A stretch of 64,000 bases of DNA from Posidoniimonas polymericola (lineage in GTDB: Bacteria > Planctomycetota > Planctomycetia > Pirellulales > Lacipirellulaceae): NCBI RefSeq assembly GCF_007859935.1, contig NZ_SJPO01000002.1:124001-188000 (forward strand), written 5' to 3'. Of the stretch, positions 44,641-52,570 are shown piece after piece. Within the stretch, counting starts at the first letter, position 1. The number at the start of each line of letters is the position of its first letter. Made by a program: the position numbers and the translations under genes. Under the pieces are notes generated by a model that was not told where the DNA came from, ran no database searches, and saw nothing but the letters and a program-made list of their open reading frames with translations.

Positions 44641-46038
44641 TTACCCCGGCAGGCTGGGTATCCAGCCCGCGTAGTAGAGGGCCAGCAGGTAGGCGATGGC
44701 GCCGCCGATCTGCAGCACCAGGATCGTGCCGCCGAGCCGGATGAACTCGCCCCACGACACGGTTTCGTGCACTTCCTTCTTAAGGGTGTAGAGGGCGATG
44801 ACGCACGAGATCGAGCCAATCGGGGTGCCGTTGCCCCCGAGGTTGCACCCGAGGATGGTGCCCCACCAGAGCGGCTCGACCGCGACGCCGCCGTCGCCGA
44901 TCTGTTCGACTACGGGGATGAGCGTCGCCGCCACGGGGATGTTGTCGACGATCGCCGACGCGACGGCCGAGAACACCGTCAGGAGCGCGACCAGCAGGCC
45001 GGTGCTGCCGTTGGACAACGCCACGACCTGGTCGGCCAGCCAATTGAGGGCCCCCGTCTCCTTGACGCAGCCGATGATCAGGAACAGGCCCAGGAAGAAC
45101 AGGATGATGGTCCAATTGACCTTGGCGATGGAGTCCTCGATGGTCTTCCCGGCGAAGAGCAACGCGGCCGTGCCGCCCGCGATGGCGATGAAGTCCATGC
45201 CGACCCCCAGCGGCTGAGCGAGCGCGAAGCCCACCACGGTGAGCGTCAGGATCGCGGCGCTGCGGATCAGCACCCGGCGGTCCTCCACCAACGCCCAGGC
45301 GTCGAACTGCTCGATGCGGTCCTTCAGGCTCGCCTGTTCAGGCCCGCTCTGCTTCCACGGCAGCGACCCGCGGAACGCGAACCGCAGGACCGCCAACGCG
45401 ATCAGGAAGCTGACGAGCGCGTACGGCGCCGACACCATCAGGAACTGGACGTAGGGGATGCCGGCCTGGGTGCCGATCATGATGTTCGGCAGCCCGCTGG
45501 CGAAGGTCACCACCGCGCCGCTGTTTGCGCAGATCGCGACCGAAAGCAGGAAAGGCTTGGGCGGGTAGTCCAGCTTCCGGCAGATGACCAGCACCAGCGA
45601 GCTGAGGATCAGCATCGCGGGCACGATGGTCAGCACCGCGACAAACACGAACGTCAGCACGCAGATGGCGAAGTACAGCGCCGAGGCGCGACCGCCGGTC
45701 GCCTTGACCATCAGGATGCTGAGGAAGTGGAACAGGCCGCTGCGGCCGGTGACGTCCACCAGGATCCCGGTGCCGATAATCACCCCGAAGATGTTCAGGT
45801 CGTGCGAGAGGATCTCGTAGGTGGCGTCGTAGCTGGGCAGCACCCCGAGCGCCAGCGCGAGCGGGACCAGCACCACGGCGCCCAGCAACGCGGCGACCGT
45901 CTTGTGGAAGCTGTCGACGGCGACCCCCACGTAGGTCGCCAGCATGCCGAGCGCAAACAGGATCATCACCCATGCCGGGGCGCGCTCGATCGGCTCGGAA
46001 GCGGCGGCCGCCAGCAGCAACGTGTCGGAAAAATCCAT
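44641..46038 (-). CDS. ArsB/NhaD-type ion transporter
   Basis: A 465-residue permease with about 11-12 membrane helices. NIFGVIIGTGILVDVTGRSGLF (about 82-103), CANSGAVVTFASGLPNIMIGTQAGI (near 172-196, read as two halves), VDNIPVAATLIPV and the second-repeat GCNLGGNGTPIGSISCVIAL match the ion transporter superfamily containing ArsB, NhaD and citrate carriers; the duplicated NxxP/GNxTPxG motifs are the ion-binding hairpins. NhaD-like sodium/proton exchange is plausible in a marine bacterium, but arsenite or dicarboxylate transport cannot be ruled out. Next to a UspA-like gene. Confidence 0.87.
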   Translation of the reverse strand: MDFSDTLLLAAAASEPIERAPAWVMILFALGMLATYVGVAVDSFHKTVAALLGAVVLVPLALALGVLPSYDATYEILSHDLNIFGVIIGTGILVDVTGRSGLFHFLSILMVKATGGRASALYFAICVLTFVFVAVLTIVPAMLILSSLVLVICRKLDYPPKPFLLSVAICANSGAVVTFASGLPNIMIGTQAGIPYVQFLMVSAPYALVSFLIALAVLRFAFRGSLPWKQSGPEQASLKDRIEQFDAWALVEDRRVLIRSAAILTLTVVGFALAQPLGVGMDFIAIAGGTAALLFAGKTIEDSIAKVNWTIILFFLGLFLIIGCVKETGALNWLADQVVALSNGSTGLLVALLTVFSAVASAIVDNIPVAATLIPVVEQIGDGGVAVEPLWWGTILGCNLGGNGTPIGSISCVIALYTLKKEVHETVSWGEFIRLGGTILVLQIGGAIAYLLALYYAGWIPSLPG

Positions 46039-46196
46039 TTCTCCTCTTTCGAACCAGGGACGTGAGCTCTCTGCACGCCCACGCGGCCGCGCTCGCCTCG
46101 GCGGGCATTCTACGACGATCGGCCGCCCGCGGGCAAATCGCTACGCGCCCTGCGGCGAACAGGCCCGCGGCGTGGGCGTCCCTATCGTCGCTCCGC

Positions 46197-47831
46197 TCAG
46201 CCGGTTACCAGGTGATTCGTCGACTGCGTCGGCTCGTGCATGCGGCGTAGCTCGACGTCGTGCAGGCGCATCTTGGCGGACTCGAGGTAGAAGCCGAACA
46301 AGCCACTGGTGAAGGTCGGGTCGGCGAGCGTAAGGATCACGCGGCCGTCGACCGAGAGCTCGAGGTAGTGGCCAAAAGCGATCAGCTGCACCTCGGCCGA
46401 GCCGGGGGTGTCGTTGTGCCAGTTGCCCCCCTGCAGGGCCCTGAACTGCATCATGTGCTCGCCGCTGCCGGGCTCGCCCGTCTGCCACGCGCGGAGCTGG
46501 GCGAGGCCCTTCAAGAGGTCGAGCGACACGTAGTAGCCGTCGTACGTGTCGGAGTCGACGCGGAACACCACGCCGCACTTGCCGAGCCCGTCGAGCTCGA
46601 TCTTCGCCCGCAGCCGCGCCGACGAGAGCGGCGTGTCGAACACGAACGCCTGGAAACCGGCCTCGCAGGCGAGCTCGAGCTCGGACCCGTCGACCGAGCA
46701 GTGCTCGTGGGACGCCGCGCCGCGGAGCGGCCGGACGCAGCGGGTGGCGACCGGGTCGCCGAGCCACTGGTTGAGCCCCTCGAACGTCGACGTGCGGAGC
46801 AGCCCGCCGGGGGTCTGCTGCAGGCGTTTGGGGGGCGGCATGATATTGTGCGAGGTGCGGTCGGCTCCGCCCAGCGTAAAGAAGTTCCACACCAGCCAGC
46901 CGTGGTCGTCCTGGCAGACGCGGCCGGCGTAGTTGCCCTGGGCCAGCAGCACGTTGTCGTGGTAGCTCCGCCAGGGGTTGCCGATCTTGTCGGTGTGCCA
47001 GTAGCGGATCTTGGCGTCCTCGCGGAGGCTGCCGATCAGGTAGTACTCCTCGCCGACGCGGATCAGGTTCGGGACCTCGATGTCGTCGTACAGGCCGGGG
47101 TGGTGCAGCGGCGGGCGCGGGGTGAACTCGCCGGGGGCCGTTTCTTCCACGACGCCGACGCAGCCCCGCCGCACGAGCGGGCCCTCGTTGGTTCTGGCGG
47201 CCATGATCAGCCAGCCGCGGTCCCCCTCGCGGTAGTAGTACGGGTCGCGGAAGCTGACCCAATTGCGGTCGGTGTCGAGCGTGGCCTCGTAGTACTCGGG
47301 GTCGGCCTCCAGCGGGAACGGGCTCTCCTCAGACAACTCCGAGTGCCGGCAGCTGGTCGGCTGCTGCCGGGCGATCGCGCGGGCATGCATCACCTTCGGC
47401 GGGTCGTAGGGGCCGCGTTCGTCGTGCCAGTGGACGGGCGTCTTCTGCCAGTGGTACAGGTCGTCGCTGACGGCCAGGCCGATCCGCTGCACGTTGCCCT
47501 GCTCGCGCCGCGACAGCCCGGTGTAGAACATCCGCCAGCGGCCCGGCTGGTGCGGATCCGGCGAGACCGCCATCGTCCACAGCATGAGGTCGTCCCACGA
47601 GCCGGGGTCGCCGATGAACAGCGCGTTGTTGACCCGCCGCCAGTTGATGGCGTCGGTGCTGACGGCGTGGGCGATGAAGTCGTGGTTCGGCAGCACCAGG
47701 TGGAACAGGTGGTACAGGCCATCGTGGTACAGGACGTCGACGTCGCCGATCGCCTTGCGGCTGCCTTCGGTCTCGGTGAACACGGGTGAGTCGCTGGGTT
47801 GGCGGAGCGTGGCTGCGGCAGACCGAGGCAT
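46197..47831 (-). CDS. Glycoside hydrolase family 32-like protein with in-frame repeat insertion
   Basis: A 544-residue protein. Three motifs of the GH32 five-bladed propeller can be read: Asp in [17 protein letters not shown] (residues 29-45), FRDP at 194-197 and the acid/base-type glutamate E252 in DDIEVPNLI (Cys of the usual ECP replaced by Val). A C-terminal beta-sandwich follows (about 340-544). No signal peptide is evident from the start at 47831. Residues 158-174 ([17 protein letters not shown]) look foreign to the fold and resemble the translation of a dispersed repeat. Probable substrate: fructans or related sugars; GH43 or GH130-like activity is possible. Confidence 0.75.
   Translation of the reverse strand: MPRSAAATLRQPSDSPVFTETEGSRKAIGDVDVLYHDGLYHLFHLVLPNHDFIAHAVSTDAINWRRVNNALFIGDPGSWDDLMLWTMAVSPDPHQPGRWRMFYTGLSRREQGNVQRIGLAVSDDLYHWQKTPVHWHDERGPYDPPKVMHARAIARQQPTSCRHSELSEESPFPLEADPEYYEATLDTDRNWVSFRDPYYYREGDRGWLIMAARTNEGPLVRRGCVGVVEETAPGEFTPRPPLHHPGLYDDIEVPNLIRVGEEYYLIGSLREDAKIRYWHTDKIGNPWRSYHDNVLLAQGNYAGRVCQDDHGWLVWNFFTLGGADRTSHNIMPPPKRLQQTPGGLLRTSTFEGLNQWLGDPVATRCVRPLRGAASHEHCSVDGSELELACEAGFQAFVFDTPLSSARLRAKIELDGLGKCGVVFRVDSDTYDGYYVSLDLLKGLAQLRAWQTGEPGSGEHMMQFRALQGGNWHNDTPGSAEVQLIAFGHYLELSVDGRVILTLADPTFTSGLFGFYLESAKMRLHDVELRRMHEPTQSTNHLVTG
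47310..47360 (-). repeat. Repeat-derived insertion inside GH32-like gene
   Basis: This segment encodes [12 protein letters not shown] and its flanks within the GH32-like protein. The peptide HSELSEES is, to my knowledge, a frequent translation product of a palindromic dispersed repeat in planctomycete and other genomes. The gene stays in frame across it. Confidence 0.5.
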
Positions 47832-47882
47832 TCGCCCTGCCAGGTAGAATTCTCTGTGCCTAGTGTAGACGCCCCGCCCGCA

Positions 47883-47950
47883 GGTGGCACGCCCCTTGGG
47901 GCGTGGCTGCGCCGGTGGTAGCTCACCACGCCGTATCGGGGCGTGCCACC
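47883..47950. repeat. Inverted repeat (13 bp arms)
   Basis: GGTGGCACGCCCC at 47883-47895 is the exact reverse complement of 47938-47950. An inner GCCCCTTGGGGC palindrome overlaps the left arm. Confidence 0.75.
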
Positions 47951-47967
47951 GAATGTCCGTCAGGTGA

Positions 47968-48046
47968 CAACCACGACGGCACGAAGAACACGACGTACGG
48001 AGGGTGGCGCGTGGCGTTCGTCGTGCCCGTTGTGCCGTTGTGGTTG
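47968..48046. repeat. Imperfect inverted repeat (27 bp arms)
   Basis: Arms at 47968-47994 and 48020-48046 match at about 22 of 27 positions in inverted orientation, with a 25-base loop. Arms contain CAACCACxACGGCACxA, a word I associate with a frequent planctomycete intergenic repeat. Confidence 0.6.
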
Positions 48047-48270
48047 AAGACCGGCCACAATCGGCGCCCTTGCCTGATTTCTTTGTAGCGAGCTGCCACG
48101 CCGCGCGTTCCAATAGAGGAACACCATGGAGCGCTTGTTCGTGAGGCCATCAGCTGCCGTCAGAAGCCGCCAGCTTGCGTCGGCTGCTGCGCGCCTAGCG
48201 GCGGCGGGCCTGGCGAGCGGGGCCCCCCTCCGGCTGCCGCCGGAGCTTGCAGGGGGAAGATCTTGAGTGG

Positions 48271-48290
48271 GGTTTTGTCCCCTCCGCTCG
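48271..48290 (-). repeat. 20-bp dispersed repeat, copy 2
   Basis: Exact reverse complement of 38779-38798, lying in an intergenic region as does the other copy. Confidence 0.75.
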
Positions 48291-48524
48291 ATAATTCGGA
48301 CCATACGCGGAGTGGGAGCCAGGATGCACGGAGACTGCTATAGCAGCGTGAAGTGCCTGTCAGGACGCCGTTTGCCCTCGTCGCGGAGGGGCGAGCAGTG
48401 GACGAAACCCGCGCGGCAGCCGATCGCCCCCGGCAGTCTAGCGACAGGGTACAATCGGACCGCCGCCAGCAGCCGAACTCACGTTTCCCGCCGGCGGCGG
48501 TGACTCAAGCCACAGGCTCTTCTC

Positions 48525-50453
48525 ATGCCGCGTTCTTCGCTGATAGGTTCGCTCGCCTTCCTACTGACGCTTTCTGCTTGCCCGCGGCCGCTGCTTGCCG
48601 CCGAAGCCGACACGCAGGTCGATTGGCCGGTGGTGGGGAACGACCCCGGCGGGATGCGGTACTCGGAACTGGCCGCGATCAACCGGAGCAACGTCTCCCA
48701 GCTCGAGCCCGCGTGGGTGTACCGCACCGGCGAACTCGAGGCCGACGGCGGCGGACGCACGATTGAGTGCGCGCCGATCGTGGTCGAGGGCGTGATGTAC
48801 CTCACGACCGGCAAGCTCAAGGTGGTGGCGCTCGATGCGGCCACGGGAGAAGAGCTGTGGAAGTTCGACCCGCTGAGCCCCCAGAAGTCGCTCGACCCGT
48901 ACATCCACACGCCCACCTCGGGCGGCGTGAACCGGGGCGTCGCCTACTGGTCGGACGGTAAGCCCGACGGGGAGCGTCGCATCCTGCACGGCGTCTCCGA
49001 CGGGCGGCTGATCTCGCTGGACGCACGCACCGGCAGGCCCGACCCCGCGTTCGGCGTGCGTGGCGTGCGTGACCTGCGAACGGAGCTCGAGCCGGCGGTA
49101 GCGAATCTGGGCTACGGGCCGACCTCCGCGCCGGCCATCTGGCGGGACACGGTCATCCTGGGAGTGTCGTGCGGTGAGGGGCCGGGGGTCTCGGCGCCCG
49201 GCGACATCCGCGCCTTCGACGTGCGCACTGGTGAGCAGCTCTGGAGCTTCCACACGGTGCCTCACGAGGGAGAGTTCGGCAACGACACCTGGGAAGGCGA
49301 CTCGTGGAAGGGCCGCGGCGGGGCGAACGCGTGGAGCGGGCTCATCGTGGACACGCGGCGGGGGCTCGTGTTCGCGGGCCTCGGCTCCGCGGCGTTCGAC
49401 TTCTACGGCGGCGACCGCAAGGGCGAGAACCTGTTTGCGAACTGCACCATCGCGCTCGACGCCGAAACGGGACGGCGCGTGTGGCACTTCCAGACCGTGC
49501 ACCACGACCTGGCCGACCACGACCTGCCCACGCCGCCCAACCTGGTGACCGTGAACCACAACGGCCAGCAGATCGACGCCGCCGCCCAGGTCACCAAGAC
49601 CGGGTTTGTGTACCTGTTCAACCGCGAGACGGGCGAGCCGCTGTTCGAGGTCGTCGAGCAGCCCGCGCCCCAGTCAACCGTGCCGGGCGAACAGGCCTGG
49701 CTCACGCAGCCCGTGCCGGTGAAGCCGCCCCCGTTCGCGGCCCAGTTCCTCGACGAGTCGAATGTCACGAACATTGGGCGCGAGAACCGTCTCTTCGTGC
49801 TCTCGCAGCTTGAAGGGCTCACCGGCGGCGGGGCGTTCAGCCCGCCGAGCCTTGCCGGCGCGGTGATCATGCCGGGCTTCCACGGCGGCGCCAACTGGTC
49901 GGGCGCCAGCTTCGACCCCTCGACCGGCCTGTTGTACGTGAATGCGACCAACTGCCCGAACATCATGAGGCTCCGCAAGTCGGATTCCCCCAGCAACACG
50001 CGGTACGGCGGCTACGACCACCACGGGTATATCCAGTTCCGCGACCACGAGGGCTACCCCGCGGTGGCGCCCCCTTGGGGCGAGCTGCTGGCGATCGACC
50101 TCAACCTAGGGGAGATCGCGTGGCGGACGGTGCTGGGCGAGTACCCCGAACTCACCCAGCGGGGCGTGCCGCCCACCGGCACCGAGTCGTTCGGCGGCAG
50201 TATGGTGACCGCGGGCGGACTGGTGTTTATCGCGGGGACCAAGGACGAGCGGTTCCGCGCGTTCGACAAGTCGACCGGAGCGGTGCTGTGGGAGCATCAG
50301 CTCGCAGCAGGCGGGTACGCTGCCCCCTGCACGTACATGGTCGACGGGCGGCAGTATGTCACGATCGCTGCCGGCGGCGCCGGCAAGCTAGCAACGCGAG
50401 CGGGGGATCGTTTTTATACGTTCGCGTTGCCGCCAGGTTTCGAGAGCCGGTGA
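48525..50453 (+). CDS. Exported PQQ-dependent dehydrogenase (quinoprotein)
   Basis: A 642-residue beta-propeller oxidoreductase. Signal peptide about 1-26 (LAFLLTLSACPRPLLAAEA). Propeller blades show repeated tryptophan-docking type motifs: ALDAATGEELWKF (about 104-116), AFDVRTGEQLWSF, ALDAETGRRVWHF, AIDLNLGEIAWRT and AFDKSTGAVLWEH. DWPVVGNDPGGMRYSEL and AGNANWSG-like sequences match the glucose/alcohol quinoprotein group. The substrate, likely an alcohol or sugar, is unknown. The cysteine in LSACP is not followed by a convincing lipobox context. No cytochrome domain is fused and none is adjacent. Confidence 0.88.
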   Translation: MPRSSLIGSLAFLLTLSACPRPLLAAEADTQVDWPVVGNDPGGMRYSELAAINRSNVSQLEPAWVYRTGELEADGGGRTIECAPIVVEGVMYLTTGKLKVVALDAATGEELWKFDPLSPQKSLDPYIHTPTSGGVNRGVAYWSDGKPDGERRILHGVSDGRLISLDARTGRPDPAFGVRGVRDLRTELEPAVANLGYGPTSAPAIWRDTVILGVSCGEGPGVSAPGDIRAFDVRTGEQLWSFHTVPHEGEFGNDTWEGDSWKGRGGANAWSGLIVDTRRGLVFAGLGSAAFDFYGGDRKGENLFANCTIALDAETGRRVWHFQTVHHDLADHDLPTPPNLVTVNHNGQQIDAAAQVTKTGFVYLFNRETGEPLFEVVEQPAPQSTVPGEQAWLTQPVPVKPPPFAAQFLDESNVTNIGRENRLFVLSQLEGLTGGGAFSPPSLAGAVIMPGFHGGANWSGASFDPSTGLLYVNATNCPNIMRLRKSDSPSNTRYGGYDHHGYIQFRDHEGYPAVAPPWGELLAIDLNLGEIAWRTVLGEYPELTQRGVPPTGTESFGGSMVTAGGLVFIAGTKDERFRAFDKSTGAVLWEHQLAAGGYAAPCTYMVDGRQYVTIAAGGAGKLATRAGDRFYTFALPPGFESR

Positions 50454-50496
50454 CGCATCGTCGACGGGCCGGCGGCGCTGGGTTGGCTGCGTGGGC

Positions 50497-50802
50497 CTAG
50501 CGCTTCACCTGGTCCTGCATCATCCGCCGCGCGGAAGCCGACGCGGACTGCCAGTCGCCGGACTCGGCGTCGGCGAGGATGTCGTGCAGCCAGCCGGCCT
50601 CGCGGTCGGTCAGGTCGCCGGCGGCGTGCGAGGCGTCGATCTGTTCGGCCACAGCGTCGAGCTTGCCCCCATCCTGGCGGTTGGCGAGCGAGTAGAGCGC
50701 CATCGAGTAGTCGTAGGCCACGGGGCTCACCTCTCCGTAGCCGCCGCAACCTCCGATCGAAAGGAGCAGCGTGATAGCGAGTGCGTGTTTAAAGCGGTTC
50801 AA
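50497..50802 (-). CDS. Small lipoprotein following DUF1559 gene
   Basis: A 101-residue protein with lipobox SIGGC (cysteine 19). The mature part is short and mostly helical (SMALYSLANRQDGGKLDAVA, DREAGWLHDILADAESGDW, RRMMQDQVKR). It overlaps the DUF1559 gene by 14 bp, so translation is coupled. No family is known to me beyond planctomycete hypothetical proteins placed after DUF1559 genes. It would share the metal-regulator-like promoter described for the pair. Confidence 0.78.
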   Translation of the reverse strand: MNRFKHALAITLLLSIGGCGGYGEVSPVAYDYSMALYSLANRQDGGKLDAVAEQIDASHAAGDLTDREAGWLHDILADAESGDWQSASASARRMMQDQVKR

Positions 50803-51880
50803 GGCTCACTTCCTCTTCGTTGATGCTCGAGGCCTCGGCCCAGGTGATCAGGTTGACGCTGTCGGCGACGAAGCGGACGGAGCCGTCGCCCATCGCGACG
50901 TTGCCGCCGCCGGGGTGTTCGGCGAACATCTGGCCGACGTGGTAGGTCGGGAAGTTGATCGGGTGGATAATCGGCGAGCCGGTGATGTCGAGCTCACCGC
51001 CCGACGGTCCGGCGTGCACCAGCACCAGCGTGGCGGCCGCGTCGGGGCTGTTCTCCGGCGAGGTGAACCGCGGGTGCGTGAACGCACCGGGCACGACGCC
51101 GACCCAGGTCTTGTCGCTCAGGGCCGAGGCGTGCTCGCCGAAAAAGATGGTCTTCGAGAGCCCGTCGGTGACCTCTTTGAGCCGCACCCGCGAGCCGCGG
51201 TAGAACGGCCCGTCGGCCACGCGCGAGGCGTCGCCGTTGACGGCAATGGTCTTGGTTTCGCTGGTGTAGATATTGGTGAACACGACGCCGGTCGAGGCCG
51301 CGCCGCACTCGCCCCAGCACGACTCCTGGCCGTGGCTCGCGACGTAGTTCGAACGCCCCACCCGCGGCCGCCGGCCGGCGACGGTGAGCGGCCCGCCGCT
51401 CGCGTCGACAAGCGGGAACGGGTCCCGCGGGCCGGAAGTCGAGGGGCACTGGAACACCGGCGGTTCGACGGCGATGGCCTGTTCGTAGGCGGGCGCCCAG
51501 AGTGGTTCGGCGAGGTCGATCTGAGCGGCGAGTCCGGCTTCCTCGAGGTGCGGCAGCAGGTGGGCCGCCCAGCCCCAGCCGGGCGGCGCGTCCCACGTGC
51601 TGGGGTCGCGGGTGGCGGGCGGGGGCGACTGGAGCGAGCGGGACGCGTACCCCGGCGGCAGACGCGCGTGCGTGTCGGCGTGGCCGAGTGTGGCCAGGCC
51701 AATCTGCTTGAGGTTGTTGACGCACTGCGATCGCCGGGCCGCTTCGCGGGCGGCCTGCACCGCGGGCAGCAGCAGGGCGATCAAGACACCGACCACGGCG
51801 ATGACCACGAGCAGCTCCACGAGGGTGAACGCGGCCCTGGGGACGGCCTTGAACGCGCGGGGTCGGGGGGTGGTTGGCAT
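50789..51880 (-). CDS. DUF1559 pseudopilin-like protein, probably metal-regulated
   Basis: A 363-residue protein. [16 protein letters not shown] (residues 16-31) then [20 protein letters not shown] is the DUF1559 N-terminus; HPGGGNVAMGDGSVRFVADS is the C-terminal motif. It differs from the gene at 12815 in having an adjacent divergent DtxR/MntR-type regulator and two palindromes within 70 bp of its start. A Ser/Gly/Cys segment (HGQESCWGECGAAST, near 184-198) could be disulfide-bonded. Surface function unknown. Confidence 0.92.
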   Translation of the reverse strand: MPTTPRPRAFKAVPRAAFTLVELLVVIAVVGVLIALLLPAVQAAREAARRSQCVNNLKQIGLATLGHADTHARLPPGYASRSLQSPPPATRDPSTWDAPPGWGWAAHLLPHLEEAGLAAQIDLAEPLWAPAYEQAIAVEPPVFQCPSTSGPRDPFPLVDASGGPLTVAGRRPRVGRSNYVASHGQESCWGECGAASTGVVFTNIYTSETKTIAVNGDASRVADGPFYRGSRVRLKEVTDGLSKTIFFGEHASALSDKTWVGVVPGAFTHPRFTSPENSPDAAATLVLVHAGPSGGELDITGSPIIHPINFPTYHVGQMFAEHPGGGNVAMGDGSVRFVADSVNLITWAEASSINEEEVSLEPL

Positions 51881-51902
51881 GGCGGGATCGCGGCAGGGTG
51901 GT

Positions 51903-51947
51903 TTTTAGCCTGTGCTAAACTTGCGGTGATTTTAGCTTGTGCTAAAA
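51903..51947. promoter_or_regulatory. Two tandem palindromic operators, TTTTAGC-N4-GCTAAAA type
   Basis: Site 1 (51903-51919) reads TTTTAGCctgtGCTAAA and site 2 (51930-51947) TTTTAGCttgtGCTAAAA. Their centres are 27 bp apart, so they lie on nearly opposite or matching helix faces depending on pitch. They sit between the DUF1559 start (51880) and the DtxR/MntR-type regulator start (52014), the expected place for autoregulated control. That the adjacent regulator binds them is inference. Confidence 0.7.
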
Positions 51948-52013
51948 TGCGGGTCAAGCACGCGTTTGGAAACGCACCCCGCCCGAGAATTCGCTCGCTA
52001 GACCTGCTCTTCG

Positions 52014-52424
52014 ATGCCCAACCGCCCCGCCAGCCGCCACCGCCGCACCCGCAACGACCACGCCAGCGAGACCGCCGAGGACTACGTCGAGGCGATTGCC
52101 GACGTGATCGACCAGAAGTCCCAGTGCCGCGCCGCGGACCTGGTCCGGCACTTTGGCGTCAGCGCGGTGACCGTCAGCAAGACTGTCGGACGGCTCCGAG
52201 ACGCAGGCCTGGTCGAGGCCGAGCCCTACGGACCGCTGGGGCTAACCCCGGCTGGCAGGCGGCTGGCGGCCAAGTCACGCCGCCGGCACGAGACAGTGCT
52301 CGAGTTCTTGCGTGCGATCGGCGTGTCCGACGCGACCGCCCAGGTCGACGCCGAGGGGATCGAGCACCACGTCAGCGACGAGACGCTCCGCCGGATGCGG
52401 GCGGTGATCAAGAAGTTGGGGTAG
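52014..52424 (+). CDS. mntR: DtxR/MntR-type metal-dependent transcriptional regulator
   Basis: A 136-residue protein: a basic leader, then ETAEDYVEAIADVIDQ and a winged helix-turn-helix (ADLVRHFGVSAVTVSKTVGRL, residues about 39-58, wing LVEAEPYGPLGLTPAG), then the metal-binding dimer domain with RRHETVLEFLRAIGVSD and DAEGIEHHVSDETLRRM. Candidate ligands D, E, H and H in these helices (E79-type, DAEGIEHH) match MntR. There is no SH3-like C-terminal domain, as in MntR rather than IdeR. The likely effector is Mn(II). Divergent from DUF1559 gene across the palindromes. Confidence 0.85.
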   Translation: MPNRPASRHRRTRNDHASETAEDYVEAIADVIDQKSQCRAADLVRHFGVSAVTVSKTVGRLRDAGLVEAEPYGPLGLTPAGRRLAAKSRRRHETVLEFLRAIGVSDATAQVDAEGIEHHVSDETLRRMRAVIKKLG

Positions 52425-52444
52425 GCGCTGGTTGGAGGGCGCTG

Positions 52445-52489
52445 GGCGCTAGGGAATGGTCTTTCAAACGAAAAGCAGCGCCTAGCGCC
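52445..52489. terminator. Hairpin between convergent genes
   Basis: GGCGCTAGG (52445-52453) pairs exactly with CCTAGCGCC (52481-52489) across a 27-base loop, between the regulator and the convergent RTX gene. It could stop both transcripts but lacks a T-run; it may equally be a dispersed repeat. Confidence 0.5.
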
Positions 52490-52516
52490 GTCCAGCTAGG
52501 GCCGCCGACCAAGGCG

Positions 52517-52544
52517 CCCCTCCCCCGCTCGCGCAGGGGAGGGG
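52517..52544. terminator. Second GC-rich hairpin between convergent genes
   Basis: CCCCTCCCC (52517-52525) pairs exactly with GGGGAGGGG (52536-52544) across a 10-base loop. No T-run follows on either strand, so terminator function is uncertain. Confidence 0.45.
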
Positions 52545-52570
52545 ACGCCCGACCGGGTTCCCTAAGCTCG

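Larger units (their letters stand above)
47832..48524. other. Long intergenic region rich in inverted repeats
   Basis: 693 bp between the GH32-like and PQQ dehydrogenase genes. It holds a perfect 13-bp inverted pair (47883-47895 and 47938-47950), an imperfect 27-bp pair (47968-47994 and 48020-48046), a short frame at 48125-48262 whose first 18 bases match the start of the gene at 41615 at 17 positions, and the second copy of the 20-bp repeat (48271-48290). No convincing gene. Confidence 0.55.

Noticed and set aside
43395-47789. Long plus-strand frames opposite the UspA-like, permease and GH32-like genes
   Set aside because: All are compositionally biased shadows of the recognised minus-strand genes.
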